From Verticillium longisporum (taxonomy: Eukaryota; Ascomycota; Sordariomycetes; Glomerellales; Plectosphaerellaceae), in NCBI GenBank assembly GCA_019188255.1, contig JAETXT010000004.1:5704001-5768000 (forward strand): DNA of 64,000 nt. The letters are read 5' to 3'. This document shows, one piece after another, positions 10,063 to 23,087 of this stretch (position 1 is the stretch's first letter; every line of letters begins with the position of its first letter). The notes beneath the pieces are model-generated. The model saw nothing but the letters and a program-made list of their open reading frames with translations. It made no database searches and was not told the DNA's origin. The position numbers and the translations under genes are program-made.

Positions 10063-11999
10063 CTAAACGTCGCGCACCAGCTTCTCATCGTGCACATGCA
10101 TCGTCGCCATGATAGTCGAAGCAGACCTGGGCTCCAAAGACTTCTTGACCGGGTTCGGCGCCTCAAACACCTCGCTCAGCTCCTCGAGCGTGCGATCCTT
10201 CGTCTCGGGGAAGAAGAAGTAGATGAAGACGGCCTCAGCAATGTCCCAGAACACGAAGACGAGGTAGAAGTAGTAGCCGATCTGCTCAAAGGCGGGACCG
10301 GACGAGTAGGCCAGAACGACGGAGATGCCGCTGGACGCAAAGTGGCCAAGGGCTGGACCCTTGGGGCGGGCCGTCGTGGTCAGGGTCTCAGCTATGTGCA
10401 TGCTCGGCTGGGCCGTCCAGCCGAGGGAGAAGACGACGCCGAAGAGGAAGATGAAGGCGATGGTGGCGTTGGCGGCGTTGGTGTTGTCGGGGTTGTCGAC
10501 GGCCATCTTGGAGGTGCCCGTGATGACGGCGAAGATGACCGAGGCGGCCAGGATGCTGTAGATCAGCAGAGGGCGACGGCCGACGCGATCGGTGAGGCGG
10601 GCGCCGACGATGGATCCGGCGAAACCGAGCATCGAGTTGACAGCGTTGAGGGCGAGGACCAACTTCTCGTCCTTGATGCCGGCAGTGTTCATCATGGTGA
10701 CGAGATAGTAGCTTGCGAGAGAGTTTCCGGACGCCTGCAAAAGTCAGATGACCGCTAAACACTGGGATCTTGATAATTCTTATCACGTACCTGTCCCATG
10801 ATGGCCATGCCGAGCACGCAGATGAGACGACGGCGGGCGCTGTGCGTGTTGTAAAGCTCCCTGTAGTCCCACCAGCGCTTGTCCGAGGCCTCGGTCGAGA
10901 TCTGAGCCATCATCTCCTTGAGTTGCAGCTGAACAATGGGGTGCTCGACGTCGCCCTCGCCGTGGAGCTTGGCGAGAATGCGAGCAGCTTCGTCATGCTT
11001 GTCGTTGGCAATGAGCCATCGAGGCTTTTGACTTGTTAGCTTTCAGCCGTTTTGATCGAGTTTTCGAATGACTTACCGACTCTGGAAGGAAGTAGACAAA
11101 GCTGGCGACAATGCCGGAGGTCACAAGCTGGATCCACACCGGGATACGCCAGCCGTTGCTTCCGGTGATGAAGCTGGCGCCGTACACGGTCCATCCCGAG
11201 ATGATGGCACCAAGAGGCCTGTGAGAATGTGTGAATATCTCTCTTCAATCTGTGCGTCCCGCCAGGGCAACGACTTACCACATGCAGTTGTAGAGACCTG
11301 TCAAGGTACCACGCCACTTCGGGTGTGCAAGCTCGCTCACGTAGGTTGGCGCAGCAATGCAACAGTACGAGACGCCGAAACCGAGAACGAAGCGACCTCC
11401 CATGAACTGGCTCATGGTGTTTGCCGTTGCTCTGTGTTGTGGTTAGTGATCAAATCCCGACACAATATTGTGTTCATTTCCACGAAGCAGCTTACTGGAC
11501 ACAGGTGCCGAGGATGATGATGAGGGCTCCCATAAACATAGCGATGCGGCGGCCAAAGAGATCCGTGGCGATGGGGACAGTGAGCGCGGCCGACAGCTGA
11601 CCAACATTGTAGATCATGAAAACAAGGCCCGTCGCCGATCCAGCAGACGTCATGTTGAAGGTTGTTTGGTACGACACCATGCCGTTCAGACCGCCCATCA
11701 GACTACCATCGTATCCGTTGAGGCAACCGCAGCAGTCTGCCAGTGATGTTAGCTCTGGTACCAATTTAAGGCAATCACGTTGGATAATACTTACACGCGA
11801 CAAACAAGACACCATAGAGGTGGAACATGGACTTGGTCCATGGTGAATAGTTGTTCTCATTGACCTCGTGCGCAATCTCGGCGGCAATGCCAACTGGGTC
11901 AAGGTCATCCTCGTGGGAATCGGCATGGGTAACATGCTGCTTCTCGTCGCCGGGGACGTCGACCGGGACAGCGGTCTTGGTATCTTGCGGGCTCGCCAT
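10063..11999 (-). CDS. MFS sugar transporter (sugar porter family)
   Basis: Six exons: 11999-11795, 11736-11496, 11431-11279, 11218-11077, 11024-10791 and 10734-10063; 548 aa. All five introns have GTAAGT or GTACGT donors and keep the frame. Sugar porter signatures appear in order: [13 protein letters not shown] in TM1, DLFGRR after TM2, PESPRWL (split by intron 4) before the central loop, DRVGRRPL in the second half, and [11 protein letters not shown] after TM12. The soluble N-terminus is acidic and the C-terminus ends KLVRDV. It should be a plasma-membrane proton symporter or facilitator for a hexose or disaccharide; fungal lactose-permease-like proteins share this layout, but the substrate cannot be read from sequence. 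Confidence 0.92.
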
Positions 12000-14320
12000 G
12001 GTTGGTGATGTGGCTCTGGGGGCACCAATGTTTCATGCAACACTGCAACGGAATCGGGTTGACAACGACTGGAGCCTGAACTGAATGATCAGCAGAAGAG
12101 GCATCTTGCCGGTATTTAAATACACGCCGGAGACTCGGAGCCGTCATTGCAGTGCGATGCACATGGTGATCGTCCGGTGATGGAACCCCCCTCATGAGCT
12201 TGTGGCATCCCGCATGGCCCCATTTTGCTTCCCCTGGGGACCCCAGACGATACGACTCGTGGAGCGTTCCTTGGTTACGATGCTTGTTGAGGTGCAGAAA
12301 AACCGGGGTCGGACCGAACATCTGGGGTTACGGTGACAGTTTGGGGGAGCGAGCAAACTATGGTCGCGTGTAATTCGCGGGGTTAAGCGGTGGTTCTCAA
12401 ACGGCAAATAGTATTGCCTATCACTTCCAGCAGCTGTCTGGTTGGTGAGATGGCTGCGATCTAGGTCTGGGGATCACGCCTGGTCGCCGGCTCCGAGACC
12501 CCCGGTGTCCTAGGCTGAGAGGCAGAGGAGGGAGAATTGGCCCATGCCTCATTCGGTTGACATCAGCCGGGTGAGAGCATTGGCAGCAGGTTTCTGCACT
12601 GTCGACCATATTCTAGGCTGCTCGGTTTCGCCAAGATGCGACCTGAGTGCAGATACCCCGAGATTTGTCCAGGAACAGTTAGCAGCCATCCTCCATCGGC
12701 TACAATTGGAGCGGCTTACCAGTCGTGGAGACGGGTCGCGACGTACATTGGGAGGTCCGAGGGATAGCGCCAACAGGAAATTGACACAAGCAGACGGTCG
12801 TGTCGTCATGTTACACCGCTCGCTCAGCTACCTCCGGGCTCATTCCTACGAAATTCTGTAGGTAGGCTCTGATGATCCGGGCTGTGGTAGTCCTGCTGCT
12901 CGGAGAGTGGCAGGGGAATGCTGACAAGATGGTGGGAATAGGGCCGTGGCTCGCAGCACGCTGGCCAGGATGCGGGGTTGGGGCGCACAAAGGGATCGGC
13001 ACGACAAGGACGCACTAACCTACCTATGCTGGAGTCTCCATCAACCCCGGTATGGCTATACGATCTGATTGCTACGCAGTTGCTTGGCTCGGCTGCATTG
13101 CTCGCCTTTCGCTCGAGACAAAACGAGGAGAACTGATGCCCGAACGCCTCAGCCACTCCGAACCCATGTGGCGGACCCGCTCTGATCGGGGTTCATCTTT
13201 GCCCATCTTAACGTGTCCTATGTAGGTAGGTAAGGTGAGCTCTAGAGTAGGTAGGGGTAATGACCTACCTTCCTTACTTGCCTTAAGCACCTATCCAACA
13301 AGGTAACCTGACTTCAAAGACTCTAGCGATACCGTTTGTAATGCATAGTCGGGAGTTTATGGTTATTAGTACTGCTATAAGTGTAAAGCCATCAGTCTGA
13401 AGTCATACGCAATCTTATGGCTCAATAATTGTCACGTCCTATGGCCTTCTAGGAGCCTGATGTCGACATTTTGAGGATACATTGTATCCTCAATCATCAC
13501 ACATACCCACTAAGTGCTTCACTTCAATATCAGAATTCGGCTTCCGGGCTAGCCCTTTGATACTGCTCAATCGCGCTCTATCCAGTGAGCATCTCTTGAG
13601 TAGGTGGTCGAGATATCAGCTCCTCTTGACTTCGAAATACCAAGACCGTTTTCGGTCGTAAAGCAATCACTCAGTGGTGTTGCATATAAAGACCATTTGG
13701 TTTGCTGATATCTCGAATAGTGCAATTGGGTCGGTAGGAAGTACTCTTCTTTGAGTTAAAAATTGTTTGTTCAAATGTTGGCTCAAATCCAGTCCAGAAG
13801 GTCTACTTAGTTTTATTTTTTTCGATGCGGCAAACTGAGGCACAACAAGCGAGCTTCGCCTTTGAAAGGATCATACTTGAAAGGTTGCGAGAAATTCCAG
13901 GCAGATGGTTGGAAATTTAGTAACCAATAGGGGCATATGATGTAGAAGGCCGACTATAGTTGGGACGTGAGAAAATGTGTATGGTTGGGATGTTACGAGG
14001 CATAGAAAGTTGGCGGTTCTTTCTGTTATCGGGTCTGACTTTGTGCTTGATTGCTTGATCAGCAGCACATCCGCAAAGCGCGACGTTGCCTTATTGGGAG
14101 TACTGCATGCTGCTTTCGTATTCTCGGTCTTTGGCTAGTAAACAAACAGCGCAATACGTCTAGTAGCTTTAATAACGCTCTAGGAATTCAGTTAGAATAA
14201 AAAGGGGTGATATGCATACTATTCTATCGAAGCTTCTATTAGTACTTGATTTAGAGCAGAGTAAAGAGGTCTTCTATAAGTAGTCCACAGGCAATAGATA
14301 ATAGGTATAGGGTCGGAATA
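12000..14320. other. intergenic flank grading into the RIP block
   Basis: Promoter region of the transporter, then about 2 kb with no supported gene. At 13215-13300 there is a cluster of TAGGTAGG-like tetramers on both strands (for example GTAGGTAGG and CCTACCTTCC). From about 14150 base composition turns AT-rich, with TpG and CpA thinning out, consistent with RIP leaking out of the retrotransposon that starts at 14321. Confidence 0.55.
14316..14320. repeat. target-site duplication GAATA (left copy)
   Basis: GAATA directly before the left LTR. The same five bases follow the right LTR at 23302-23306. A 5-bp duplication is the usual result of LTR-retrotransposon integration. Confidence 0.85.
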
Positions 14321-14534
14321 TATTAAGGAGTCTTATATAACGAGTAAAGGGATTAACTATTAGTCTCTTAGGGGTCTCTAGGAAGATAGAATAATCGATA
14401 CCCTTCTCTAAATCTTAATCTATTAACCTTTCTTATAACTATTCCCTTATTATACTTAATCCTCTCTTCTTAATTCCTACGATTAAATAATAGGCGATCC
14501 CTTATCGGTCTTATACCTCCTTTAGGTCCTAATA
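14321..14534 (-). repeat. left LTR (3' LTR of minus-strand element)
   Basis: 214 bp, aligned end to end with 23088-23301; differences are mostly C/T and G/A. It begins TATTAAGG and ends CCTAATA, readable as TG...CA termini after RIP. A pyrimidine-rich tract at about 14537-14560 directly inside it is, on the minus strand, the purine-rich tract expected upstream of a 3' LTR. Confidence 0.88.
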
Positions 14535-17500
14535 TAATACTCTATCTCTCTCTTTACTTCGTCCCGAAATATAATATAATATTTAAATTAAAGGTCCTTA
14601 TTAAATTCTAAGTAATTCTCTTTTAAGCTATTTAGTATTATCTAGTCTAAAGACGTCTATATATTCTAGATTTCTATTTAATTCTTAAATATCTATTTTA
14701 ATAAATACCTTCTATTAATTAACTAGGGTTTTTAGGTTAATTCTTTATTATTTAATAATTATAGTTTAATACTTCTATATATCTTTCTTCTTATTTTAGT
14801 TCTATTTCTTATTCTTCTATTATTCTTATTTAATAATCTAATAATTCTCTTCTATAATTAATTAATAAATAATAGCTTATTAATATAGTTTTACTATTCT
14901 AATATTCTTTTATTCTCTTTCTTTATCTTAATTCTATTTAATTATTTTTATATTATTCTATTCTTAAATAATAATCTAATAGGCTTCTTCTATAATTAAT
15001 TAATAATTATTCGCCTTTTAATATAGATTTATTAATCTATTATTCTTTATTCTTTCCTTTCTTATTATTTAGATTTAGTAAATAGTTATTATTCTAAAGT
15101 AGCTTATTATAGATTTCTAATATATTTATAAAAGGATTTTCTAATTATTATTTCCGTTTTTTCTTCTTCTTTAATAATAATAATAATAATAATAATATTC
15201 CTCCCCTCTTTAATACTACCTTTATATCTTTTATAATAATCCTTTAGCGATTAGCTATTATATAATTATTAATTAGATATAATTCTTAGATCGATTCTAG
15301 TTTTCTAATTCTTTAATAAGAATAATTTATAAATCTATTAATATCTATTTATTAATTATCTATTAATTAAAAGTAATAATACTATTATTTAAATAATTTC
15401 CTATTTATAAATTACTTTTAACGTTTCCTTTATAGTTTAATAGCTAATTAGTTATAGAGTAATAGCTCCTCTTCCTCCTAACCTTTACTAGGAGCCTAGA
15501 TAGGTATATTCTATTAGAGACCTATTATACTTCTATTATTATAATTATATATATAAATAGTTTAATCCTACTATAAATAGGGAGTACCTTTACTATAAGG
15601 AGGATATTAATAAGTAAGCTATTATTTAGCTATTAATTATTAACTAATCGTTTATATAGCTAATTCTATTAAATACTCTTACTATAGAGTAGCCTAAGGA
15701 AGTAAGCTATACTTCGCTATAAATTACCCCCCTTTTATTCCCCTATTATCTAATAGCTAATCCCCTATAAATACCTATTAAGTACTAGGCTATTATATAC
15801 GCCCTTAAATTAGCTACTAAGGCTATAGCTAAGAATAGCTATATTAGTATCTTTAAAGTAAATAATACCTATTTATTAAATATCTATTATTTAAATATTA
15901 ATAGATTTCTTTTAATTAATTTCAATATAGCTAAGACTATTAGCTAGAAGGCCCTTTAAAAGAATAAAAACGATAAAACGCTAAATACTAAGAAATATAT
16001 TATTATTAATTAATAAGAGGCTAGCGAGTACTCTATTCGCTACTTCGCTATTACCGATCGTCTCGCTTAAGCTATTAAGCGCTCTACTATTATTATTAAA
16101 GTCTCCGCTATTACCCTATAATAGATTATTAATTCTCTTACTAAGCTAATTACTATTTAATCCGAGATCTAAGAGAATTATACTTTAATCGTAAATTACT
16201 TATTAATTACCTACTATTTACCTATTAATAATCTACTAGAATTATAATATTCTTATTAGCGCTATTAATAATAAGGAGGATAATAAGAACTAGGAAAGTA
16301 ATAGCGAGGTAATAGCTTAAGAACTGCTAATAATCTATTAGTACTCCCCTATTACTTAGTTTTTTCTTTTTTTTTTTTTTTTTTTTTATTATTCTTCCTT
16401 AAGAGTAGGGCTAGGGGCTAGATTACCCCCTAAATACTAATTAAATTATTATTAATCTACTATTACTCTTCTTTATAATTATTTATATATCTTAATAAAA
16501 TCGTTTATTATATTTTACTATAGTTCCTATAAATTCTCGCTTTCTAAGTATCCTTCCTATTTAATAAAGTATTATTAATTATATAATAGTCCCCTATAAT
16601 TAACTATTCTCTCGACTATATATATATCTTCTATTCCTATAGTTAATAATATCTTATTAATTTATAATTAAAGTAGTAATTAATTTTCTCTACCTTTCTA
16701 ATTTTCTAAGTATAATATATAGAATATATTATATATTTTATAGCTAGAGGGTAGCTATAGCTTATATATTAGATTATAGCTATTTATCTTCTTAGTAATT
16801 CTAAATAATCTAAAGTATTTATCGGATAGCTTCTTACTAAGTCTCTACTATTTAATTATTCTTATAGAGAAGAGAACTAAATCTCCTATCTTATATTCTT
16901 TCTAAATTCTTCCTTAATTATAATAGTAGGCTTAATATCTACTATTAATCTCTAAGAGTCTATAGATTATCTTTCTCTTAGTTATCTATTAGGCTACTTA
17001 TAGTTCTACTATCTCTAAGTTCCCTTATTATTATATAGCTTAGCCTAGGTCCCCTAGTCTAGCTAGGTTATATCCTATTAATACTTCTATTAATAATTAC
17101 TAGATTATTATATAGAATAATATATTATATATAAATTCCGCTATAAGGAGTAGGGAAATCTAGTCCGTTTATTTATAATTATAGAATACTCTAAAATAAT
17201 ATTCTAGGTTCTAATTCTATTATTCTATTTAGCTATTAATCTATAAATAGAAGGCTATTAAGAATCGTCTCTTTATTCCTATTATCTTATATAAAGTTAT
17301 CTAAAACTTATTAATAAATAGTAACCCTCTATCCGAGAATATACCTTTTAAGAGGCTATATCTCTTAAATATATAATCCTATAATATAATTACTAGATTA
17401 GCTATTATAAGTCTATTATTAATTAATATATATATAATATACTTTATAAAGTAGTCTATAATAATTAATATAGTATCTTATTTACTAATTTTAGGGAATC

Positions 17501-18779
17501 CTATAATAAAGTCTATAGATATTTCCTTAAAAGGACTATTAAATAATAATAAGCTATTTAATTAGTTATATAGCTTATAATATTAGAGTTCTATTATCTA
17601 ATATATTAAATATATAAGGATATATTCTTTAATATCTTTAATTAAGTTATTCTAGAAATATATATTTTTAAGCTAAATAATAGTCTTCCTAACTCCTTAG
17701 TACCCTACTATTAAGCTATTATAGGCTTATTATAGGATTTCGTTTCTAAGGGCCTTATCCTATAGAATAAAGATCTTATTCTTAAAGGTTAATAGGCTAT
17801 TTACTTCTATTTACTAATCGGGTAGCCTTTATTCCTTTCTTATTCTATAGAAGGTATTATTTCCCTAAGCTTCTAAAGTAGCTTCTTTAATAGGTCTATT
17901 ATCTAGCTATTAATTTATTATAATAATAGCTTTAATAATATTAAGGAATCGTTTTATCTATAATAATAAATAATATACCCTCGCTTACTCCTATTCTCCT
18001 TAACTTAGCTTATAATTAGGCCTCCTAGAGAGGCTATCCGCTAGGTTCCTATTATTTACTTAGTATTCGATAATAAAGTCGAACTCTAATAGCGCTTATA
18101 ATTATCTTCCCTATTATTCTAAGATCTTTAGTTTTTCTATAAGATATTTATAATTAAAGTAATCGATTAGGACCTTAATTATTAATCTATTATAAATAAA
18201 GTATTATCTCTATATCTTAAAAGATTCTATAATTACTATTATTTCTATTTCTAGTATATTATATTATAGCTTTATACTTTTAAGCTTTTTTAAAAAATAT
18301 ATAATTAATTTCTAATAGCTATTCTCTAATTAAAGTAGGACTACTCTAATTATAAAGTTTAATATATCGGGCTTAATTCTTATTTTTAATCTATTATCGA
18401 AGTATTAGAGAATAGGAGCTTTTATAAATAACGTTATAAACTTTAATTTTTAAAAAGCTATTAAATTAATAGTATTTAGCTAGAAATCTATTATTAATTA
18501 TTTAATATTCTTATTAATTAAGGGGGCTACGATTTTCGAATAATTCTTAATAAAATACTTATAAAAGCCTATAAATCTAAGGAATCCTTAGAGGTCTTTT
18601 AGGGATTAGGGGGTTAGCTAGTCCCTTATTATAATAATTTATTCTTCTATAATATATATATTTATAGGGGAGATTATAAACCCTAGAAACTCTATTATTA
18701 TTATATGAAAATTATATTTTTCTAGATTTATATAGAGGTTCTATTCTTAAAGTCTTCTAAATATTATTCTAATATTCTA

Positions 18780-19030
18780 TTAATATTCTTCTAATATTAT
18801 TAAATATATTAAGATATTATTTATATAAACAATATATATTATATTTACGAGGCTAGCTAGTATTTTATTAATATATATTTAGAAAGTAATTAGTATATTT
18901 ATAAAGCCGAATAATATAATAAAGTATTTAAAGTAGCTATATTTTATTCTAAATACTATTTTCTATTTATCTTCTATTTTAATATATAATTAATAATAAA
19001 TATCTTTTAAATCTAATTTCGTAAATAATC
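18780..19030 (-). pseudogene. reverse transcriptase relic (Ty3/Gypsy type)
   Basis: Translating the minus strand gives KLDLKD-x-Y, an FRIKY-xx-F-x-Y block, FGFINI, and then IVYINNILIYL, which parallels the Gypsy RT core with its YxDD active site. Tryptophan and glutamine positions have become stops and aspartates have become asparagines, all explained by G-to-A or C-to-T change. It is not functional and serves only to orient and classify the element. Confidence 0.8.
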
Positions 19031-20081
19031 TAGCTATTATTAATTAATTAAATAGCTCGTAAATAAATAGGAGGGTAATATAGTCTTTCTTTATAATCTT
19101 ATTAAATCCTTTATAATCGATATATATCCTAAGCTTATTACTCTTCTTTAGGATAAATAATATAAGGGTATTAATAGAGCTAATAAAGTATTTAATCTAT
19201 CCTTTTTTTAATAAATCGTTTATATATTCCTTTAATATTTCTAATTCCTTTTCTATTAAAGTATAAATAAATCCGAAAAGTAATTTCTTTCTATCCTCGA
19301 ATTCTATTAAATAATCCTATTAATAATACTATAATAGGGTTATTATATATTTAATATTAAATATATCCTTAAATTTATAATATTCCGCTAAGATTATAAT
19401 AAATAATTTATTTCTCTTATTACATTCCTATAAAAGTATTATAGGGGGAGCTTATATATTCTATAATATAATTAAAGCTATTATTAGGGATTAATAGATT
19501 ATATTCTTAATTTATTTTCTTATTAATATAATTCTAATATCTTATTTCCTAATAGAGTATCTCTAATAGCCCTATAATTAATCGTTTATTAATTATATTT
19601 AAGCTAGCTAAGGTTTTCCTAAAATAATATTATATTTATTTATAATATTATTTATTATTATATATTCTATTATTATTATATACTTTATCCTAGGATTATC
19701 TATTATTTAGTTAATAATCCTTTTTTTATTATAAATACTTATCTCCCTATTTCGGAATACCCTACTTAGCTTATTCTATTTTTCCTTTAATTATTCTCTA
19801 GCTTCCCTTAAGAGGTTACTATTAATAATATTAATATCGGCTCCTTTATCTAATATTACCTCTCCTTTAATTTAATTATTACTAATATATAGTTTAATAG
19901 TTATTTTATATTATTTTAATCTTAAGAATAATAGTTCTTTTTATTAAAGGTCTCCTATTATTCTTCCCCTAAGTAATTTATAGTTTACTATTAAATATTA
20001 TTTATACGATTTATATATATAGCTTTATTTTCTATAATTTATATATAATACCTCTAAATAGCTATTAATATAGTATTTATA

Positions 20082-20127
20082 ACGTAATCCACAAGCGAGT
20101 GGTTCACCCAAGCGAGTGGTTCACTTC
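20082..20127 (+). repeat. left terminal inverted repeat with doubled 15-mer
   Basis: It starts ACGTAATCCAC. The 15-mer AAGCGAGTGGTTCAC occurs at 20093-20107 and 20110-20124. It mirrors 21895-21940 with one mismatch. Confidence 0.92.
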
Positions 20128-20179
20128 GCCCGGGCCCACGACCTACACCTGAATTCTACAGATTCCACCTCCGCCCGGG

Positions 20180-21833
20180 ATGGAGACTCTTTCAAAAGAA
20201 GGTCAATTATTCCTTGCTATCCAAGCTATGGACAATGACCCGAACCTAAGCGCCCGGAGTGCTGCGAGGATCTACACCGTCCCCTTAACGACGCTCCTCC
20301 GACGCCAGAAGGGCAAACCCTCCCGACGCGAAAGCCCGCCCAATTCTGCCAAATTAACAGTACTAGAAGAGAAAACTATTGTCGAATATATCCTTGACCT
20401 AGATGCGCGATCTTACCCTCCCCGGTTGGGTGAGGTCGGAGATATGGCGAATCGCCTGCTTGCCGACCGTGACGCGCCACGCGTCGGGAAGAACTGGGCC
20501 GCAAACTTCGTCAAACGGCAACCAGAGCTCCGGACGCGTTTCTTTCGCAAGTACGACTACAAGAGGGCCCAATGCGAAGATCCGGACGCGATAAACGCGT
20601 GGTTCCGCCTCGTGCATAACATGATCGCCAAGTACGGCATCCAAGAGGCTGACATGTACAACTTTGACGAGACCGGCTTCCAGATGGGCGTTATCGCCAA
20701 CGGAATGGTCGTGACCAGTTCGGAAAGACGGTCCAATGTGAAGATGAGGCAGCCAGGCAACCGGGAATGGGTTACGGTGATCCAGGGCGTTGGCGCGTTG
20801 GGTTTCTCCGTCCCGCCGTTCATCGTGGTTTCGGGCAAGTACCACCTCTCGAGCTGGTACCAGGACGACGCGATTTCTCGCGACTGGAGAATCGCAACAT
20901 CTCCAAACGGCTGGACGACGAATGATATTGGTCTGGAATGGATTCGGCATTTTGACAGGCATACAAAGTCCCGTACTTCGGGCGGTTATCGCCTACTGAT
21001 CCTGGATGGCCACGAAAGTCACCACTCGGTCGACTTCGAACTCTACTGCAAGGAGAACAACATCATCACACTCTGTATGCCTCCTCATTCGTCACATCTA
21101 CTCCAGCCTCTCGATGTTGGGTGTTTTGGCCCACTAAAGAAAGCATACGGTCGGCAAATCGAGGATAGGATGAGGGCGGGTACAACGCACATCAGCAAAG
21201 AGGACTTCTTCCCGGCGTTTTCGGCTGCATTTCAGCAAGCAATGACAGAAAAAACATCCAGGGAGGCTTTCGAGGAGCGGGGCTTGTCCCCATAACCCGG
21301 AAACAGTCCTGTCAAAGCTGGATGTGAGGTTGAGGACGACGACGCCTCCGGGGACGTCCCACGGGGAGCGTGATTCTTGGGTCTCTAAGACGCCCACTAA
21401 CCTGCTCGAGGCAGGTTCCCAGACTGACTTCATCAAAGGGCGAATCTCACGCCACCAGGGAAGCTCCCCAACGTCAATTTTAGATGCTGTTGACTATCTT
21501 GCGAAGGGGACGCGGGGTGTTATGCACCAGATCGCTCTTTTGAAGTCAGAGGTTATGATCCTTCGAGAGGAAAATGCTACACTAAGCCGACGCCGGAGGG
21601 CCAAAAAGCTACGTCTCCGGGAAGGAGGAAGCATGGCTGTAGGCGAGGGACAGGACAAGATTGCTCAGAAGGAAGTAGATATCCAGATAAAAGAGGAAAC
21701 GCTGCAGAACCCGGGTCCCGCGTCGTGGTCCCAGCCGAAGAAACGATGCTGTAGCGTATGCGGGAAGACCGGCCACAACGCGAGAACTTGTCAGGTAGCT
21801 ATCTCATCGTCTGCAAAAGACGAGGAGGAGTGA
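20180..21833 (+). pseudogene. pogo/Fot1-type DDE transposase, frameshifted
   Basis: The first frame (20180-21295, 371 aa) has an N-terminal psq/CENP-B-like helix-turn-helix region, then a DDE_1 catalytic domain with D163 (NFDETGF), D276 (ILDGHESH) and D312 (LQPLDVG), a 35-residue spacing between the last two. The frame then stops at TAA, while the C-terminal part continues in the next frame to 21833. That part includes a coiled-coil-like basic stretch and a CCHC zinc knuckle, CSVCGKTGHNARTC. Family proteins run through this junction without a break, so the copy lacks bases near 21260-21290; two single-C losses would explain it. All three catalytic aspartates are intact. It may be non-autonomous, or the break may be a sequencing error. 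Confidence 0.85.
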
Positions 21834-21894
21834 TTTTAATTGATTTACGGCGTTTGGGTTGAGGTTTTCCTCGGAATGTTTGTCGGGTCGGGGT

Positions 21895-21940
21895 GAAGTG
21901 AACCACTCGCATGGGTGAACCACTCGCTTGTGGATTACGT
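21895..21940 (-). repeat. right terminal inverted repeat
   Basis: Reverse complement of 20082-20127 except one base; it ends GTGGATTACGT before the TA duplication. Confidence 0.92.
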
Positions 21941-23087
21941 TATTTATTATAATTATAATACTTAATATTATCTAGGGCCTCGGGCCTTCTTCTATCTATT
22001 TACTATTATTCTATTATTAGCTTATAAAATATAATAGATTAATTTAATTAATTATTTAGTTTTCGATCGTCTCTTCTTTATAATTATTTATTAGCTATTC
22101 TTCTATAGGTCTTATTTTAAGTCTATTATAGATTATCTCGGCTTCTCTCTTTATTATCCTAGTATTATTTTAGGCTTCTCTTAATCTATAATAGGGTCTC
22201 TACCCTCTTAATTATTCTATTTAGCTCTATTCTTATATAAGGAATTCCCTAAGCTATAATCTATTATATAAGATCTAAATTAAATTTCGTAAATAAAAGC
22301 ATTACTTTATAGATCTATAGTAAAAGTTTAAATAGCTCCGCTTCTAAGCTATTATAGGTATTTATAAAGTCTTAATATTTCTAATTAAGGGCTTAAAACT
22401 ATTAATTCTATTTATATAGTTTAATAATTATCTAGAATACTTAAGTATTATCGTCGTCTATATCGCCCTTTAGCTAAGCCTTTATTACTCTTTAAATAAC
22501 TTTATAGATAGATCTATATTCTATTTATATATATAATATCTATCTCTACTATAAAGTATTAATAAAGTAATTACTTATATATATAACTTTATCGATATCT
22601 CTATAGAAACTCTTCTTATTAAACTAGAATCGTATATTAAGGCTAAATAAAAAGGTATTAAGTTCTAATTAGGATATCCCTTTATATTAAATAATTAATA
22701 ATTATATCTTTATAAAGGGCGTACTTTATAGTTCTTTATAGGGTATTATTCTAAATATTAATATTAATCTATTAGTTACTCCTAGTAATAGGCTTATTAG
22801 GTCTCCCCTTTAGAATATAGCTAATTCTTCGTATTTCCTTTTCTTTACGAGTTTATACTATTCTTCCTTTAATTATCGATCTAGTTCCTTATTTATAATT
22901 AATAATAGATTATTAAGTATATTATTCTTAATATCTTATCCTTATTCTATATTAAGCTTTAATTATATTAATTCTTTAATATTCTCTATCTATTATCCTA
23001 TAATAGCCTATCTTCTAGTACTCTATATATCTCTAATCGATATATTATCCTAATAATCATTACTCCCTAAGGGTAGATCGATTATTA

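Larger units (their letters stand above)
20082..21940 (+). mobile_element. pogo/Fot1-like DNA transposon nested in the retrotransposon
   Basis: 1,859 bp with 46-bp terminal inverted repeats (20082-20127 and 21895-21940) that differ at one base, flanked by a TA duplication (20080-20081 and 21941-21942). This is the signature of the Tc1/mariner superfamily, pogo/Fot1 branch. Each inverted repeat contains two copies of AAGCGAGTGGTTCAC, 17 bp apart, likely transposase sites. Base composition is normal and TpG/CpA are present, unlike the surrounding DNA, so it jumped in after the host element was hit by RIP and has not been hit itself. It carries a transposase gene with a frameshift near 21290. 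Confidence 0.93.

Noticed and set aside
10090..10758. 222-codon plus-strand frame
   Set aside because: Antisense shadow of the last sugar transporter exon; composition is R/E/D/G-rich and featureless.
6554..12000. Secondary-metabolite gene cluster (PRISE reductase, MBL-fold protein, transporter)
   Set aside because: No PKS, NRPS, terpene or DMATS core gene and no cluster regulator; a tRNA gene separates the members.
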